From assembly GCF_023197165.1 (NCBI RefSeq), contig NZ_JALPRD010000003.1, positions 310,001 to 374,000 of the forward strand: a stretch of DNA of 64,000 bases, given 5' to 3'. The notes under the pieces were generated by a model. That model did no database searches. It was not told where the DNA came from and worked only from the letters and a program-made list of their open reading frames with translations. The translations under genes were made by a program, and so were the position numbers. The first letter of the stretch is position 1. Each line of letters begins with the position of its first letter. This DNA is from Sphingopyxis sp. MSC1_008 (GTDB taxonomy: Bacteria > Pseudomonadota > Alphaproteobacteria > Sphingomonadales > Sphingomonadaceae). Shown here piece by piece: positions 1 to 7,766 of this stretch.

Positions 1-66
1 ATGCATCGGCGTCTCGCGCGTCTCCGCGACCAAAAACATCGCGTCGGTCACCGGCATCAGCCGCAT
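1..66 (-). CDS. Partial N-terminus of a wax ester synthase/diacylglycerol acyltransferase-like protein
   Basis: Only the first 22 codons are inside the window; the gene runs off the left edge on the minus strand. The peptide reads MRLMPVTDAMFLVAETRETPMH, written here as MRLMPVTDAMF then LVAETRETPMH. The pattern L-x-P-x-D-A-x-F with a following E-x-x-x-x-P-M-H is the usual N-terminus of the WS/DGAT acyl-CoA acyltransferase family, which makes wax esters or triacylglycerol. The catalytic HHxxxDG motif would lie outside the window, so the assignment rests on this short signature. Confidence 0.6.
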   Translation of the reverse strand, partial: MRLMPVTDAMFLVAETRETPMH

Positions 67-142
67 GGCAGCTCTCCCCACTGTTTATGCTGCAATCTTT
101 GGTGCGCAGCATGGCAGGGGGTGCGGGCGAGTCAACACTCAC

Positions 143-218
143 CGTCATGCCGGGCTTGACCCGGCACCCGCCTTTTTCTTCAAGATTAGGCGGGCCCCGG
201 ATCAAGTCCGGGGTGACG
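143..218. repeat. Head-to-head palindromic repeat element R1
   Basis: A 76-bp imperfect inverted repeat. The left unit starts CGTCATGCCGGGCTTGACCC, and the right unit reads GGCGGGCCCCGGATCAAG then TCCGGGGTGACG. Each half is itself a hairpin (GCCGGG-cttga-CCCGGC and CCCCGGA-tcaag-TCCGGGG). The outer ends are CGTCA and TGACG, as in most other copies in the window. It lies between the acyltransferase start and tdk. Confidence 0.9.
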
Positions 219-249
219 AGGATGTAGGGACGCGTTATCGCACCCATTC

Positions 250-864
250 ATGGCCAAACTCTATTTCTACTATGCCAGCATGAATGCCGGCAAATCGACG
301 ACGCTGTTGCAGGCGGATTTCAACTATCGCGAGCGCGGCATGGAAACGATGCTGTGGACCGCGGCGCTCGACGATCGTTATGGGGTCGGGCAGGTGACGA
401 GCCGTATCGGGTTGATGGCCGAGGCGCATAAGTTCGATCCCGACAGCGATCTCTGGGCAGCGGTCAATACCGAGAACGCCGAGCGCCCGCTGGCGTGCGT
501 GCTCGTCGACGAGGCGCAGTTCCTGACGCGCGCGCAGGTGCTGGGTCTCGCGCGGCTCGCCGACGAGGCGGGCATCCCGGTGCTCTGCTATGGCCTGCGC
601 ACCGATTTTTCGGCCGAGCTGTTCCCCGGATCGGCGGCACTGCTCGGCATCGCCGACGCGCTGGTCGAATTGAAGGCTGTGTGCGAATGCGGGCGCAAGG
701 CGACGATGAACATGCGCGTCGACGAAAACGGCCGCGCGGTCGTGGAGGGCGCGCAGACCGAGATCGGCGGCAACGACCGCTATGTCGCGATGTGCCGCCG
801 CCACTTCATGGCGAAGCGCCGCGAGGCCGCCGAGGCGCCAAGGGAGGTGGGCGCCAATGCTTGA
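250..864 (+). CDS. tdk: Thymidine kinase (type II)
   Basis: ATP-dependent phosphorylation of thymidine to dTMP in the pyrimidine salvage pathway, in the cytoplasm. The 204-aa product has the P-loop SMNAGKST at residues 10-17, the DEAQF Walker-B-like motif near residue 87, and zinc-binding cysteines in CECG and a later C-R-R-H. This is the small type II TK architecture, and the length is normal for the family. No clear Shine-Dalgarno precedes ATG 250. The GNAT gene downstream overlaps its 3' end by 8 nt, so the two are probably co-translated. Confidence 0.95.
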   Translation: MAKLYFYYASMNAGKSTTLLQADFNYRERGMETMLWTAALDDRYGVGQVTSRIGLMAEAHKFDPDSDLWAAVNTENAERPLACVLVDEAQFLTRAQVLGLARLADEAGIPVLCYGLRTDFSAELFPGSAALLGIADALVELKAVCECGRKATMNMRVDENGRAVVEGAQTEIGGNDRYVAMCRRHFMAKRREAAEAPREVGANA

Positions 865-1399
865 CCGCCTTTATGTCGATCTCGCCGACGGCGACCTCCG
901 GCTCGTCAAGCTGACCGAGGCGCATCGCAAAGAGCTGCGCGCCGTTTGCGCGGCGGACACCGATATCTGGCCGATTTATTCGTCGAGCTTTGATCCCGAG
1001 CATTTCGACAAGAGCTTCGACACGCTGATCGGCGGCGCCGGGCGCATGCCCTATGCGATCATCGACGGCGACACACTCGTCGGCATGACCGCCTGGCTGC
1101 GCCCCGATATGTCGGCGCAGACGGTCGAGGTCGGCAACAGCTTCATTCACCCCGATGCGCGCGGCACCGGCTTCAACGGACGGGTCAAGCGCCTGATGCT
1201 TGATCACGCCTTCGCGGTCGGCATCCGCCGCATCGAATTCCGCATCGACGAGCGCAACAAGCGAAGCCAGGCGGCGGTCGCGAAACTCGGCTGTCACAAG
1301 GATGGCGTTCTGCGGTCGGAGCGCGTCACTTGGACCGGCTATGTGCGCGATACGGGGCTGTGGTCGCTGCTCGCCGATGAATGGGCGGAACGCTCATAA
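857..1399 (+). CDS. GNAT N-acetyltransferase (RimJ/RimL-like)
   Basis: Predicted 180-aa acetyl-CoA-dependent N-acetyltransferase of the ribosomal-protein/antibiotic acetyltransferase type; the substrate is unknown. The acetyl-CoA site motif region reads [14 protein letters not shown] (about residues 99-112), followed by a C-terminal N-x-x-S-Q-x-A-x-x-K-L-G stretch typical of this subfamily ([14 protein letters not shown]). A longer open frame exists upstream, but ATG 857 is chosen because GGGAGGTGG at 842-850 is a strong ribosome binding site at good spacing. It overlaps tdk by 8 nt. Confidence 0.85.
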   Translation: MLDRLYVDLADGDLRLVKLTEAHRKELRAVCAADTDIWPIYSSSFDPEHFDKSFDTLIGGAGRMPYAIIDGDTLVGMTAWLRPDMSAQTVEVGNSFIHPDARGTGFNGRVKRLMLDHAFAVGIRRIEFRIDERNKRSQAAVAKLGCHKDGVLRSERVTWTGYVRDTGLWSLLADEWAERS

Positions 1400-1402
1400 T
1401 CC

Positions 1403-1480
1403 CGTCATCCCGGCGAAGGCCGGGATCTCCACGGCGCGTCATGACGAGAAGGCGAGATCCCGGCCTCCGCCGGGATGACG
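1403..1480. repeat. Head-to-head palindromic repeat element R2 (GAAG-loop variant)
   Basis: A 78-bp element with outer ends CGTCATCCCGGC and GCCGGGATGACG. The hairpin core is CCCGGC-gaag-GCCGGG, and its inverted partner follows at 1454-1480. It uses a GAAG loop instead of the CTTGA loop of R1, but keeps the same CGTCA/TGACG ends and spacing. It sits directly after the GNAT stop codon, where it could also act as a 3' stabiliser or terminator. Confidence 0.88.
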
Positions 1481-1537
1481 ATGATATCTGGGGTAGGGTC
1501 AGCACCCATTCAGGCACGCGGCGCTAAACGACTCACC

Positions 1538-1945
1538 ATGAAGAATCTCGCACTCTCCCTGGCCGCCGTGCTGCTTCCCCTTTCTGCGGCCGCGGCGGCC
1601 AACGAGCCCGCAACCGAAACCCGCGCGCTCGGCGTCGAATCAAGCATCGTCTTCCCCAGCGACAGCACGATCCGCAATTGGCAGGCCGACCATGATCGCG
1701 GCATCTGGATCGAAGGCCGTCGCGGCGAATGGTATTACGGCAGCTTCGCCGGCATCTGCCGCGATGTCGATTTCGCGCACGCGATCGGCGTTGAGACGCG
1801 CGGCGCCGGGCGGCTCGACAAATTCGCGTCGATCATCGTCCGCGGCGAACGCTGTATGCTCTCGTCCTTCGTGACCTCGGCGCCGCCGCCGTCGAAGGCC
1901 GAGCGCAAGGCGGCGCGCGAGGCCGAAAAGGCCGCGCAAAATTGA
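1538..1945 (+). CDS. DUF6491-like secreted protein
   Basis: A 135-aa product with an N-terminal signal peptide (MKNLALSLAAVLLPLSAAAAA, cleaved near residue 21). The short mature domain carries the segment NWQADHDRGIWIEG and two cysteines (in GICRD and ERCML) that could pair in the periplasm. The resemblance to DUF6491 is from memory of the family. The C-terminus is an Ala/Lys/Glu-rich tail. A start at 1475 is rejected because it would lie inside repeat R2 and put 21 residues ahead of the signal peptide. Function unknown. Confidence 0.7.
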   Translation: MKNLALSLAAVLLPLSAAAAANEPATETRALGVESSIVFPSDSTIRNWQADHDRGIWIEGRRGEWYYGSFAGICRDVDFAHAIGVETRGAGRLDKFASIIVRGERCMLSSFVTSAPPPSKAERKAAREAEKAAQN

Positions 1946-1976
1946 CAGCCCCGACCCCGCGCCCTAGCGGCGCGGG

Positions 1977-2930
1977 ATGAACGGCTGGATCATCCTCGAC
2001 AAACCCTTGGGGCTCGGCTCGACGCAAGCCGTCGGCGCGGTGAAGCGCGTGTGCCGCGAGGCGGGGCTGGGCAAGGTCAAGGTCGGCCATGGCGGGACGC
2101 TCGATCCGCTCGCGACGGGGGTGCTGCCGATCGCGCTCGGCGAGGCGACCAAACTCTGCGGCCGGATGCTCGATGCGACCAAGATCTACGACTTTACCGT
2201 GCGGTTCGGAACCCAGACCGACGGGCTCGATGCCGAAGGCGAGGTGGTGGCGACGAGCGACGTCCGGCCGACGCTCGCCGAGGTCGAGGCGGTGCTGCCG
2301 CGCTTCACCGGCCCGATCGAACAGGTGCCGCCGGCTTTTTCGGCGATCAAGATCGACGGCCAGCGCGCCTATGACCTCGCGCGAAAGGGTGAAGCGGTCG
2401 AGATGAAGGCGCGTAGCGTCACGATTTACTCGCTTCGTCATGCCGGACTTGATCCGGCATCCATGGCGACCGGCGAAGAGTGGACCCCGGATCAAGTCCG
2501 GGGTGACGATGGAGGGGAGGGGCTCGATGAAATTACCCTTACCGCCCACGTCTCAAAGGGTACCTATATTCGCTCCCTCGCGCGCGACATCGCGCACGCC
2601 GTCGGCACCGTCGGCCACGTCACGATGCTCCGCCGCACCAAGGCCGGGCCGTTCGATCTGGAACAGGCGATTTCGCTGGACAAATTGAATGCATTCGGCC
2701 AAGGCGCCGCGCAATCAGAATTCATTCTGCCGCTCGAGGCAGGGCTGGTCGACATCCCGGCTCTGAACCTTTCCCCGGAAGCGGCAGGGGCGATCCGTCA
2801 GGGTCGCGTCTGGACCGGGGGGTGCACGGATGACGGGCTCTATTGGGGAAGGGACAGCGAAATGCGTCCCGTTGCCCTGATCGAGGCTTTGGCGGGAACG
2901 CTGAAAGTCGTCCGGGGCTTCAATCTGTAA
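1977..2930 (+). CDS. truB: tRNA pseudouridine(55) synthase TruB, with an in-frame repeat-encoded insertion
   Basis: Isomerises U55 of tRNA to pseudouridine in the T loop. The 317-aa product has the N-terminal GWIILDKP motif, the catalytic Asp43 in [10 protein letters not shown], the Y-x-F-x-V-x-F-G strand (residues 71-78) and the [11 protein letters not shown] motif (residues 194-204). Residues about 154-182, between SVTIYSL and [12 protein letters not shown], are not TruB-like: they are translated from palindromic element R3 and include HAGLDPAS and TPDQVRGDD. The frame is kept, so the enzyme is probably functional with a surface insert. rpsO and pnp follow, the conserved gene order. Confidence 0.95.
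   Translation: MNGWIILDKPLGLGSTQAVGAVKRVCREAGLGKVKVGHGGTLDPLATGVLPIALGEATKLCGRMLDATKIYDFTVRFGTQTDGLDAEGEVVATSDVRPTLAEVEAVLPRFTGPIEQVPPAFSAIKIDGQRAYDLARKGEAVEMKARSVTIYSLRHAGLDPASMATGEEWTPDQVRGDDGGEGLDEITLTAHVSKGTYIRSLARDIAHAVGTVGHVTMLRRTKAGPFDLEQAISLDKLNAFGQGAAQSEFILPLEAGLVDIPALNLSPEAAGAIRQGRVWTGGCTDDGLYWGRDSEMRPVALIEALAGTLKVVRGFNL
2436..2508. repeat. Palindromic repeat element R3 inserted in the truB reading frame
   Basis: A 73-bp element inside truB with the same architecture as the intergenic copies. The left unit is CGTCATGCCGGACTTGATCC and the right unit ends in CCCCGGATCAAG-TCCGGGGTGACG. In reverse orientation it closely matches R6 at 38114-38185, including GGTCCA and TGGATGCCGG around the centre. 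It is translated in a frame with no stop codon. Confidence 0.93.
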
Positions 2931-2956
2931 ACAAGGATGTTCGAGGAAAAAAGATT

Positions 2957-3226
2957 ATGTCGATTACTGCCGAGCGCAAAACCGAAGTCATCACCGACAA
3001 TGCCCGCGCAAAGGGCGATACCGGTTCGCCGGAAGTGCAGGTCGCAATCCTGACCGACCGCATCAACACGCTGACCGCCCACTTCAAGGCGCACCACAAG
3101 GACAACCACAGCCGCCGCGGCCTCCTCATGATGGTCAACAAGCGTCGCAGCTTGCTCGACTATCTGAAGAAGAAGGACGAGGGTCGCTATTCGGCTCTCA
3201 TCGCGAAGCTGGGTCTTCGTAAGTAA
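2957..3226 (+). CDS. rpsO: 30S ribosomal protein S15
   Basis: An 89-aa primary 16S rRNA-binding protein of the small-subunit platform. The sequence has the diagnostic [15 protein letters not shown] and [24 protein letters not shown] segments, the latter holding the conserved H-S-R-R-G-L rRNA-binding loop. ATG 2957 is chosen over an upstream frame because GAGGAAA lies at 2943-2949 with suitable spacing and because S15 proteins begin MSIT. It sits between truB and pnp, the conserved alphaproteobacterial order. Confidence 0.97.
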   Translation: MSITAERKTEVITDNARAKGDTGSPEVQVAILTDRINTLTAHFKAHHKDNHSRRGLLMMVNKRRSLLDYLKKKDEGRYSALIAKLGLRK

Positions 3227-3418
3227 GAATTTCTGGCGGCCCCGGATTTCCGGGGCCGCTGTCATATTGGCTCCGCGCAAAGTGCCGGGCCACAGGGCCG
3301 CTCCCGCATCCGGCGGGACCGCCATAAGGGCAGACAGACGCCCTAAACCGCCCCGGGCCGGATTGCCCGGAATCAGAGGCCCCGCCCGGCATCGGGCCCG
3401 GCGGGCGAAGGAAACTCC
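3227..3418 (+). promoter_or_regulatory. Structured rpsO-pnp intergenic leader
   Basis: The 192-nt spacer begins with a perfect 10-bp stem, GCGGCCCCGG at 3236-3245 and CCGGGGCCGC at 3250-3259, with an ATTT loop. It has no following T-tract, so a rho-independent terminator is unlikely. More GC-rich complementary segments lie near 3280-3410. In Escherichia coli the pnp leader hairpin is cut by RNase III, and PNPase then represses its own mRNA; a comparable role here is inference from position. AAGGAAA at 3408-3414 is the pnp ribosome binding site. Confidence 0.6.
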
Positions 3419-5737
3419 ATGTTTGACGTGAAAAAAGTATCGATCGAGTGGGGCGGTGAAACGCTGACGCTCGAAACGGGCAAGGTTGCCCGCCAGGCCG
3501 ACGGCGCGGTTGTCGCGACGCTCGGCGAAACGATGGTGCTGGCCGCCGTGACCGCTGCAAAGACGGTCAAGGAAGGGCAGGATTTCTTCCCGCTCACCGT
3601 CCACTATCAGGAAAAATATTCGGGCGCAGGCCGCATCCCCGGCGGCTTCTTCAAGCGCGAGCGCGGCGCGACCGAAAAGGAAACCCTGGTTTCGCGTTTG
3701 ACCGATCGTCCGATCCGTCCGCTGTTCCCCGAAGGTTTCTACAACGAAATCAACGTCATTGCCCAGGTTCTGAGCTATGATGGCCACAACGAACCCGACA
3801 TCCTCGCGATGGTCGCCGCGTCTGCGGCTCTTACGATCTCGGGCGTGCCCTTCATGGGCCCGATCGGCGCCGCACGCGTCGGTTATGTCGATGGCGAATA
3901 TATCCTGAACCCGACCGACGCGCAGGTTGCCGAAGGCGACCTCGACCTCGTCGTTGCCGCCACTTACGATGCCGTGATGATGGTCGAATCCGAAGCCAAT
4001 GAGCTTTCGGAAGAGATCATGCTCGGCGCCGTGCTGTTCGCGCACGACGCATGTAAGGACGTCGTCAAGGCGATCGTGAAGCTGGCCGAACAGGCTGCCA
4101 AGGATCCCTGGGACATGGCCGAACAGGCCGACCTGTCGGCTGCCAAGGACAAGCTCAAGAAGCTGATCGGCAAGGACATCGCCGCCGCGTACAAGCTGAC
4201 CGACAAATCGGCCCGCTCGAACGCGCTGAACGAAGCCCGCGCCGCCGCCAAGGCCGCTTTCGCCGACGCCGCGCCGCAGGACCAGATGGCCGCCGGCAAG
4301 CTGATGAAGAAGCTCGAAGCCGAAATCGTTCGCGGCGCCATCCTCAAGGACGGCAAGCGCATCGACGGACGCACGACGACGCAGATTCGTCCGATCGTCG
4401 CCGAAACGCACTTCCTGCCCCGCGCGCACGGCTCGGCGCTGTTCACGCGCGGCGAGACGCAAACCATCGCGACCTGTACCCTTGGCACCAAGGACAGCGA
4501 GCAGATGATCGACGGCCTCAACGGCCTCAGCTACTCGAACTTCATGCTGCACTATAACTTCCCGCCCTATTCGGTCGGCGAAGTCGGTCGTTTCGGGGCG
4601 CCCAGCCGCCGCGACATCGGCCATGGCAAGCTGGCATGGCGTGCGCTGCACGCGGTGCTGCCGACGAAGGACGAGTTCCCGTACACGATCCGCATCACCA
4701 GCGACATCACCGAGTCGAACGGCTCGTCGTCGATGGCGTCGGTTTGCGGCGGTTCGCTTGCCATGATGGACGCCGGCGTTCCGCTGAAGCGTCCGGTTTC
4801 GGGCATCGCGATGGGCCTGATCCTCGAAGGCAAGGATTTCGCGATCCTGTCGGACATCCTCGGTGACGAAGATCACCTCGGCGACATGGACTTCAAGGTT
4901 GCGGGTACCGCCAACGGCATCACCACGATGCAGATGGACATCAAGATCGCGGGCATCACGCGCGAGATCTTCGAAGCCGCTTTGAACCAAGCGAAGGAAG
5001 GCCGCGCGCACATCCTCGGCGAAATGGCGAAGGCGCTGGGCGAAGCTCGCACCGAGCTGTCGGCGCATGCGCCGCGCATCGAAACGATGCAGATCGACAA
5101 GTCGAAGATCCGCGACATCATCGGCACCGGCGGCAAGGTGATCCGCGAGATCGTCGCGACCACCGGCGCCAAGGTCGACATCGACGACGAAGGCCTGATC
5201 AAAATCTCGTCGAGCGATCCCGAGCAGATCGAAGCCGCTCGCAAGTGGATTTCGGGCATCGTCGAGGAAGCCGAAGTCGGCAAAATCTATGACGGCAAGG
5301 TCGTCAACCTCGTCGATTTCGGTGCGTTCGTGAATTTCATGGGCGGCAAGGACGGTCTCGTCCACGTCAGCGAAATCGCCAACGAACGCGTCGAGAAGGT
5401 CGCCGACGTCCTGAGCGAAGGCCAGGAAGTCAAGGTCAAGGTCCTCGAGATCGATCCGCGCGGCAAGGTTCGCCTGTCGATGCGCGTTGTGAACCAGGAA
5501 ACCGGCGAAGAACTCGAAGACACGCGCCCGCCGCGCGAACCGCGCAGCGATCGCGGCCCGCGCCGTGATGGCGGCGACCGCGGTGACCGCGGCCCGCGTG
5601 GCGGCGGTGGCCGTGACCGCGACCGTGGTCCGCGCCGTGATGGCGGCGGCGAAGGCCGTGGCGACCGCGGCCCGCGCCGCGAGCGCAGCGAAGGTCCGGA
5701 AGACCAGGGCCATGTGCCCGACTTCCTGAAGGACTAA
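3419..5737 (+). CDS. pnp: Polyribonucleotide nucleotidyltransferase (PNPase)
   Basis: Phosphorolytic 3'-5' exoribonuclease that degrades RNA to nucleoside diphosphates, usually within the RNA degradosome. The 772-aa product has two RNase PH domains (about 10-145 and 310-545) separated by an all-helical segment. It carries the second-domain active-site region [18 protein letters not shown] and [15 protein letters not shown] (about 478-492), a KH domain with IIGTGG near residue 566, and an S1 domain from about 620. Beyond residue 700 it has an Arg/Gly/Asp-rich tail ending HVPDFLKD, so it is longer than the 711-aa E. coli enzyme. Confidence 0.97.
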   Translation: MFDVKKVSIEWGGETLTLETGKVARQADGAVVATLGETMVLAAVTAAKTVKEGQDFFPLTVHYQEKYSGAGRIPGGFFKRERGATEKETLVSRLTDRPIRPLFPEGFYNEINVIAQVLSYDGHNEPDILAMVAASAALTISGVPFMGPIGAARVGYVDGEYILNPTDAQVAEGDLDLVVAATYDAVMMVESEANELSEEIMLGAVLFAHDACKDVVKAIVKLAEQAAKDPWDMAEQADLSAAKDKLKKLIGKDIAAAYKLTDKSARSNALNEARAAAKAAFADAAPQDQMAAGKLMKKLEAEIVRGAILKDGKRIDGRTTTQIRPIVAETHFLPRAHGSALFTRGETQTIATCTLGTKDSEQMIDGLNGLSYSNFMLHYNFPPYSVGEVGRFGAPSRRDIGHGKLAWRALHAVLPTKDEFPYTIRITSDITESNGSSSMASVCGGSLAMMDAGVPLKRPVSGIAMGLILEGKDFAILSDILGDEDHLGDMDFKVAGTANGITTMQMDIKIAGITREIFEAALNQAKEGRAHILGEMAKALGEARTELSAHAPRIETMQIDKSKIRDIIGTGGKVIREIVATTGAKVDIDDEGLIKISSSDPEQIEAARKWISGIVEEAEVGKIYDGKVVNLVDFGAFVNFMGGKDGLVHVSEIANERVEKVADVLSEGQEVKVKVLEIDPRGKVRLSMRVVNQETGEELEDTRPPREPRSDRGPRRDGGDRGDRGPRGGGGRDRDRGPRRDGGGEGRGDRGPRRERSEGPEDQGHVPDFLKD

Positions 5738-5760
5738 GCCTTCCGCTCATCGGAAAAAGG

Positions 5761-5789
5761 AAAGGGGCCGCGAAAGCGGCCCCTTTTTT
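5761..5789 (+). terminator. Rho-independent terminator of pnp
   Basis: A perfect stem GGGGCCGC (5764-5771) and GCGGCCCC (5776-5783) with a GAAA tetraloop is followed by TTTTTT. The A-tract before the stem extends pairing with the T-tract, so it could also work for the opposite strand. It lies 24 nt after the pnp stop codon. Confidence 0.93.
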
Positions 5790-5830
5790 GCTTGGGGCTG
5801 TTTTGGGGTGGGGAGCTGCCCTCCAACATT

Positions 5831-5932
5831 CGTCATGCTGAACTTGTTTCAGCATCCATGGCCCGAGCTCCAATCAGGCGCTGCGTTGAAGGAAGCAGCA
5901 GACCATGGACCCTGAAACAAGTCAGGGTGACA
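5831..5932. repeat. Palindromic repeat element R4 (AT-richer variant)
   Basis: A 102-bp element with the same plan as R1/R3 but a different stem. The left unit is CGTCATGCTGAACTTGTTTC-AGCATCCATGG, and the right unit is CCATGGACCCTGAAACAAG ending GGGTGACA. The hairpin GCTGAA-cttgt-TTCAGC keeps the CTTG-type loop while the stem is replaced. It lies between the pnp terminator and the SRPBCC gene. Confidence 0.85.
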
Positions 5933-5993
5933 AGATTTGATAGGGTCGCTTCCGGGCATCAAAGAAGGGGCCGCGCTTGCGACCCCGAACAGA

Positions 5994-6524
5994 TCAGCCG
6001 AACAGGCGTTCGGTGTAAACGCCGCGCAGCTGCGAAAAATTGTCCCAGTGCGGCACCGGCGTCGTACCGCGCAGCTTCGCTTCGAGCACATCGACATGGC
6101 TGTGCCAGCCCGCGCTGACGTTGAGCAGCACCGATGGATCCTCGACACGGCTGTGGACGATCGTGAGCAGCACTTCGTCGCCCTTTTCCGCGAGGGTGAA
6201 GGTCACGCCGCCGGTGCTGCCCCAGCTGATCGCGAGCATATGCGGGGCGTCGATGGCCAAGACTTCGCACGTCATGCGGTGCTCGTCGCCAAAGCCCTCG
6301 GGACGCGCGCCCGGCGGGTCGGTGAGTTCGTCGTTGCGCCAGACGAGTTCGACCGGTGCGCCGACCATCGCCTCCATCGCGCCCGCGGCGAGCCAGCGGC
6401 GGCGCAGCTCGCCATCGGTCAGGTACGACCAGACCCGCTCGACCGGGCCGGGGAGCAGGCGGGTGATCGTCAGCGTCGCGGGCTCGGCGAGCACGCCATA
6501 TTCTTCGGTCAGCATCGTCGTCAT
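5994..6524 (-). CDS. SRPBCC (AHSA1-type) family protein
   Basis: A 176-aa helix-grip (Bet v 1-like) protein of the activator-of-Hsp90-ATPase-homologue type, with a START-like ligand cavity and no assigned ligand. It reads TRLLPGPVERVWSYLTDGELRRRWL near the N-terminus and ends WDNFSQLRGVYTERLFG, both usual for SRPBCC partners of ArsR regulators. ATG 6524 is chosen because it forms a TGATG overlap with the arsR stop codon, so the two are translationally coupled. It is probably controlled by the regulator encoded upstream. Confidence 0.88.
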   Translation of the reverse strand: MTTMLTEEYGVLAEPATLTITRLLPGPVERVWSYLTDGELRRRWLAAGAMEAMVGAPVELVWRNDELTDPPGARPEGFGDEHRMTCEVLAIDAPHMLAISWGSTGGVTFTLAEKGDEVLLTIVHSRVEDPSVLLNVSAGWHSHVDVLEAKLRGTTPVPHWDNFSQLRGVYTERLFG

Positions 6525-6904
6525 CACTTTTCTCCTTCTTTCCCGGGGAGGGGTTTCTTGGGGGGAGGGGGAACGGCATCCTCGGCGCGCAGCAGCCGTT
6601 CGAGCGTATCGAGCCGGTCGCTCCAGAAGCGGCGGTACATGCCGATCCACTGGTCGGCGCCCATCAGCGGCACCGGATCGAGGCTGCAGACATGGGTGCG
6701 CCCGCGCACGTCGCGGCGGACCATTCCGGCACTTTCCAGCACCTTGATATGCTTCGAGGCCGCGGCGAGCGACATCGCGAAGGGCTCGGCCAGCTCGCCG
6801 ACCGTCCGTTCGCCGGCGGCCAGCTCGCCCAGCATCGCCCGGCGCGTCGCATCGCCCAGCGCGTGGAAGACTATATCGAGTGTGTGCGAATCATATTCAA
6901 CCAT
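6524..6904 (-). CDS. ArsR-family transcriptional regulator
   Basis: A 126-aa winged-helix repressor. The recognition region VGELAEPFAMSLAAASKHIKVLESAGMVRR (residues 36-64) is the HTH and start of the wing. No obvious metal-binding CxC motif is present, so a non-metal ligand is likely, as in other ArsR-SRPBCC pairs. ATG 6904 falls inside an exact operator palindrome, and a sigma-70-like promoter ends seven bases upstream, so the transcript is probably leaderless and autoregulated. Upstream frames that extend toward 7354 run into the neighbouring gene and are rejected. Confidence 0.9.
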   Translation of the reverse strand: MVEYDSHTLDIVFHALGDATRRAMLGELAAGERTVGELAEPFAMSLAAASKHIKVLESAGMVRRDVRGRTHVCSLDPVPLMGADQWIGMYRRFWSDRLDTLERLLRAEDAVPPPPKKPLPGKEGEK

Positions 6905-6916
6905 GAGGTTGAATAT
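6893..6916. promoter_or_regulatory. ArsR operator O1 overlapping the -10 and start codon
   Basis: A perfect palindrome with 10-nt arms, ATATTCAACC (6893-6902) and GGTTGAATAT (6907-6916), separated by ATGA. It overlaps the predicted -10 hexamer (6912-6917) and the arsR ATG (6902-6904 on the minus strand). Binding would block both initiation and leaderless translation. Confidence 0.85.
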
Positions 6917-6940
6917 TGATCGTCTCGATTTGATTGTCAA
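6912..6940 (-). promoter_or_regulatory. Promoter of the arsR-SRPBCC operon
   Basis: On the minus strand, TTGACA (6940-6935) is followed by a 17-bp spacer and AATATT (6917-6912). The -35 is a perfect sigma-70 match and the -10 matches TATAAT at four of six positions. Only seven bases separate the -10 from the arsR ATG, so transcription would begin at or next to the start codon. Confidence 0.75.
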
Positions 6941-6954
6941 CCGGTTGGTTGAAT
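6937..6954. promoter_or_regulatory. ArsR operator O2 overlapping the -35
   Basis: TCAACC (6937-6942), spacer GGTT, then GGTTGAAT (6947-6954). It has the same half-sites and the same 4-nt spacing as O1, with its centre 40 bp away, close to four helical turns. It covers most of the TTGACA -35 hexamer and touches the stop codon of the upstream gene. Confidence 0.78.
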
Positions 6955-7643
6955 TATTGTGCGTCGGCCCCGGTGATCCGGTTCCGTGCATCCTCGCGAT
7001 AGAGCGACCAGTTGGCGGGGCATTTGTTGACCGCCTTCGGCATTCCCTGCATGCCTTCGGTGACCCAGCAATCGTTGAAGATCGAGCAATAGCAGGAGCG
7101 GACCTGGAGCTTCCACCGCTCCTTGTTGAGTATCTGCCAGACCTTCTCGGACTCGGGGGTGCGCGGCAGGCTGACGAACTCGATCGTCTCGCCGGGCGGC
7201 ACGGCGATCCCGGTCGAAGGCGAGGTGGAAAGGCGCATGGCGCGCGCCTGTGTTTCCTCGGTACAGCATGCCGTGAGCAAGTCGATCGGCGTGGTGATCG
7301 GCTTGCCTTCATAGCGGATTTCGATCGGGCCGAGGATCGCGGGGCCAACGCCATTGTTCGTCAGCGTCAGCGCGATATCCCGATTGCCATCCTTGTCCCC
7401 ATTGCTTGTCCCGAAAGTGACGAACGGCATCACCCCGCCACTCTGCATCTTTTGCGTCGCGTCGGCCTGAACGAAGGCGAAATAGGCGAGCGCGAGCGAG
7501 GCGATCAGCGCGGGCAGGCCGATGAGGAAATGCGCGATCGTGATCAGCGGCAGGTAACGCAGGAAGCGCGATCCGATCGTCGCAGCGTCGGATGCGGACA
7601 CGGCGGGTTCGGGCCTGGCGTCGCGGTTCGGCGTTTCGCTCAT
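6954..7643 (-). CDS. Membrane-anchored protein of unknown function
   Basis: A 229-aa product with a polar N-terminus, a hydrophobic segment at about residues 32-58 (one long or two short membrane helices) and a soluble domain of about 165 residues containing several cysteines (LLTACCTEET, SCYCSIFNDCW). The domain contains the stretch LTLTNNGVGPAILGP, common in small beta-rich periplasmic domains of otherwise uncharacterised proteins. No family name is offered. It lies directly upstream of arsR on the same strand with 49 nt between; the arsR promoter occupies that gap, so it is probably a separate unit. Confidence 0.75.
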   Translation of the reverse strand: MSETPNRDARPEPAVSASDAATIGSRFLRYLPLITIAHFLIGLPALIASLALAYFAFVQADATQKMQSGGVMPFVTFGTSNGDKDGNRDIALTLTNNGVGPAILGPIEIRYEGKPITTPIDLLTACCTEETQARAMRLSTSPSTGIAVPPGETIEFVSLPRTPESEKVWQILNKERWKLQVRSCYCSIFNDCWVTEGMQGMPKAVNKCPANWSLYREDARNRITGADAQ

Positions 7644-7766
7644 CGCTATCCTCTTTCGCTTTCGGTGGCATGCCTAGACCGGCTGCCGGGGTTTTCCAAT
7701 CGCGCTGTTGCGCGAACGGCCTGAAACCGCTCGCATCGATCGGCGCAATGCGTTTATGATCGGGCC

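Noticed and set aside
65..283. A 72-codon frame containing HAGLDPAP and PDQVRGDE
   Set aside because: It is translated from repeat R1 and has no ribosome binding site. The peptide is the repeat family signature, as seen in truB, not evidence for a gene.
1475..1537. An upstream start for the DUF6491-like gene
   Set aside because: It would begin inside repeat R2 and place 21 unrelated residues before a normal signal peptide.
2840..5713. A 957-codon open frame on the minus strand opposite pnp
   Set aside because: It runs opposite rpsO and pnp, which are certain genes. Its sequence is Ala/Arg/Asp-rich with no domain, and long antisense frames are expected in GC-rich genomes with strong third-position bias.
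5937..7724. A 595-codon plus-strand frame over the SRPBCC, arsR and membrane-protein genes
   Set aside because: The minus-strand genes carry recognisable domains, a palindromic promoter and coupled starts; this frame has none and crosses gene borders and the arsR operators.
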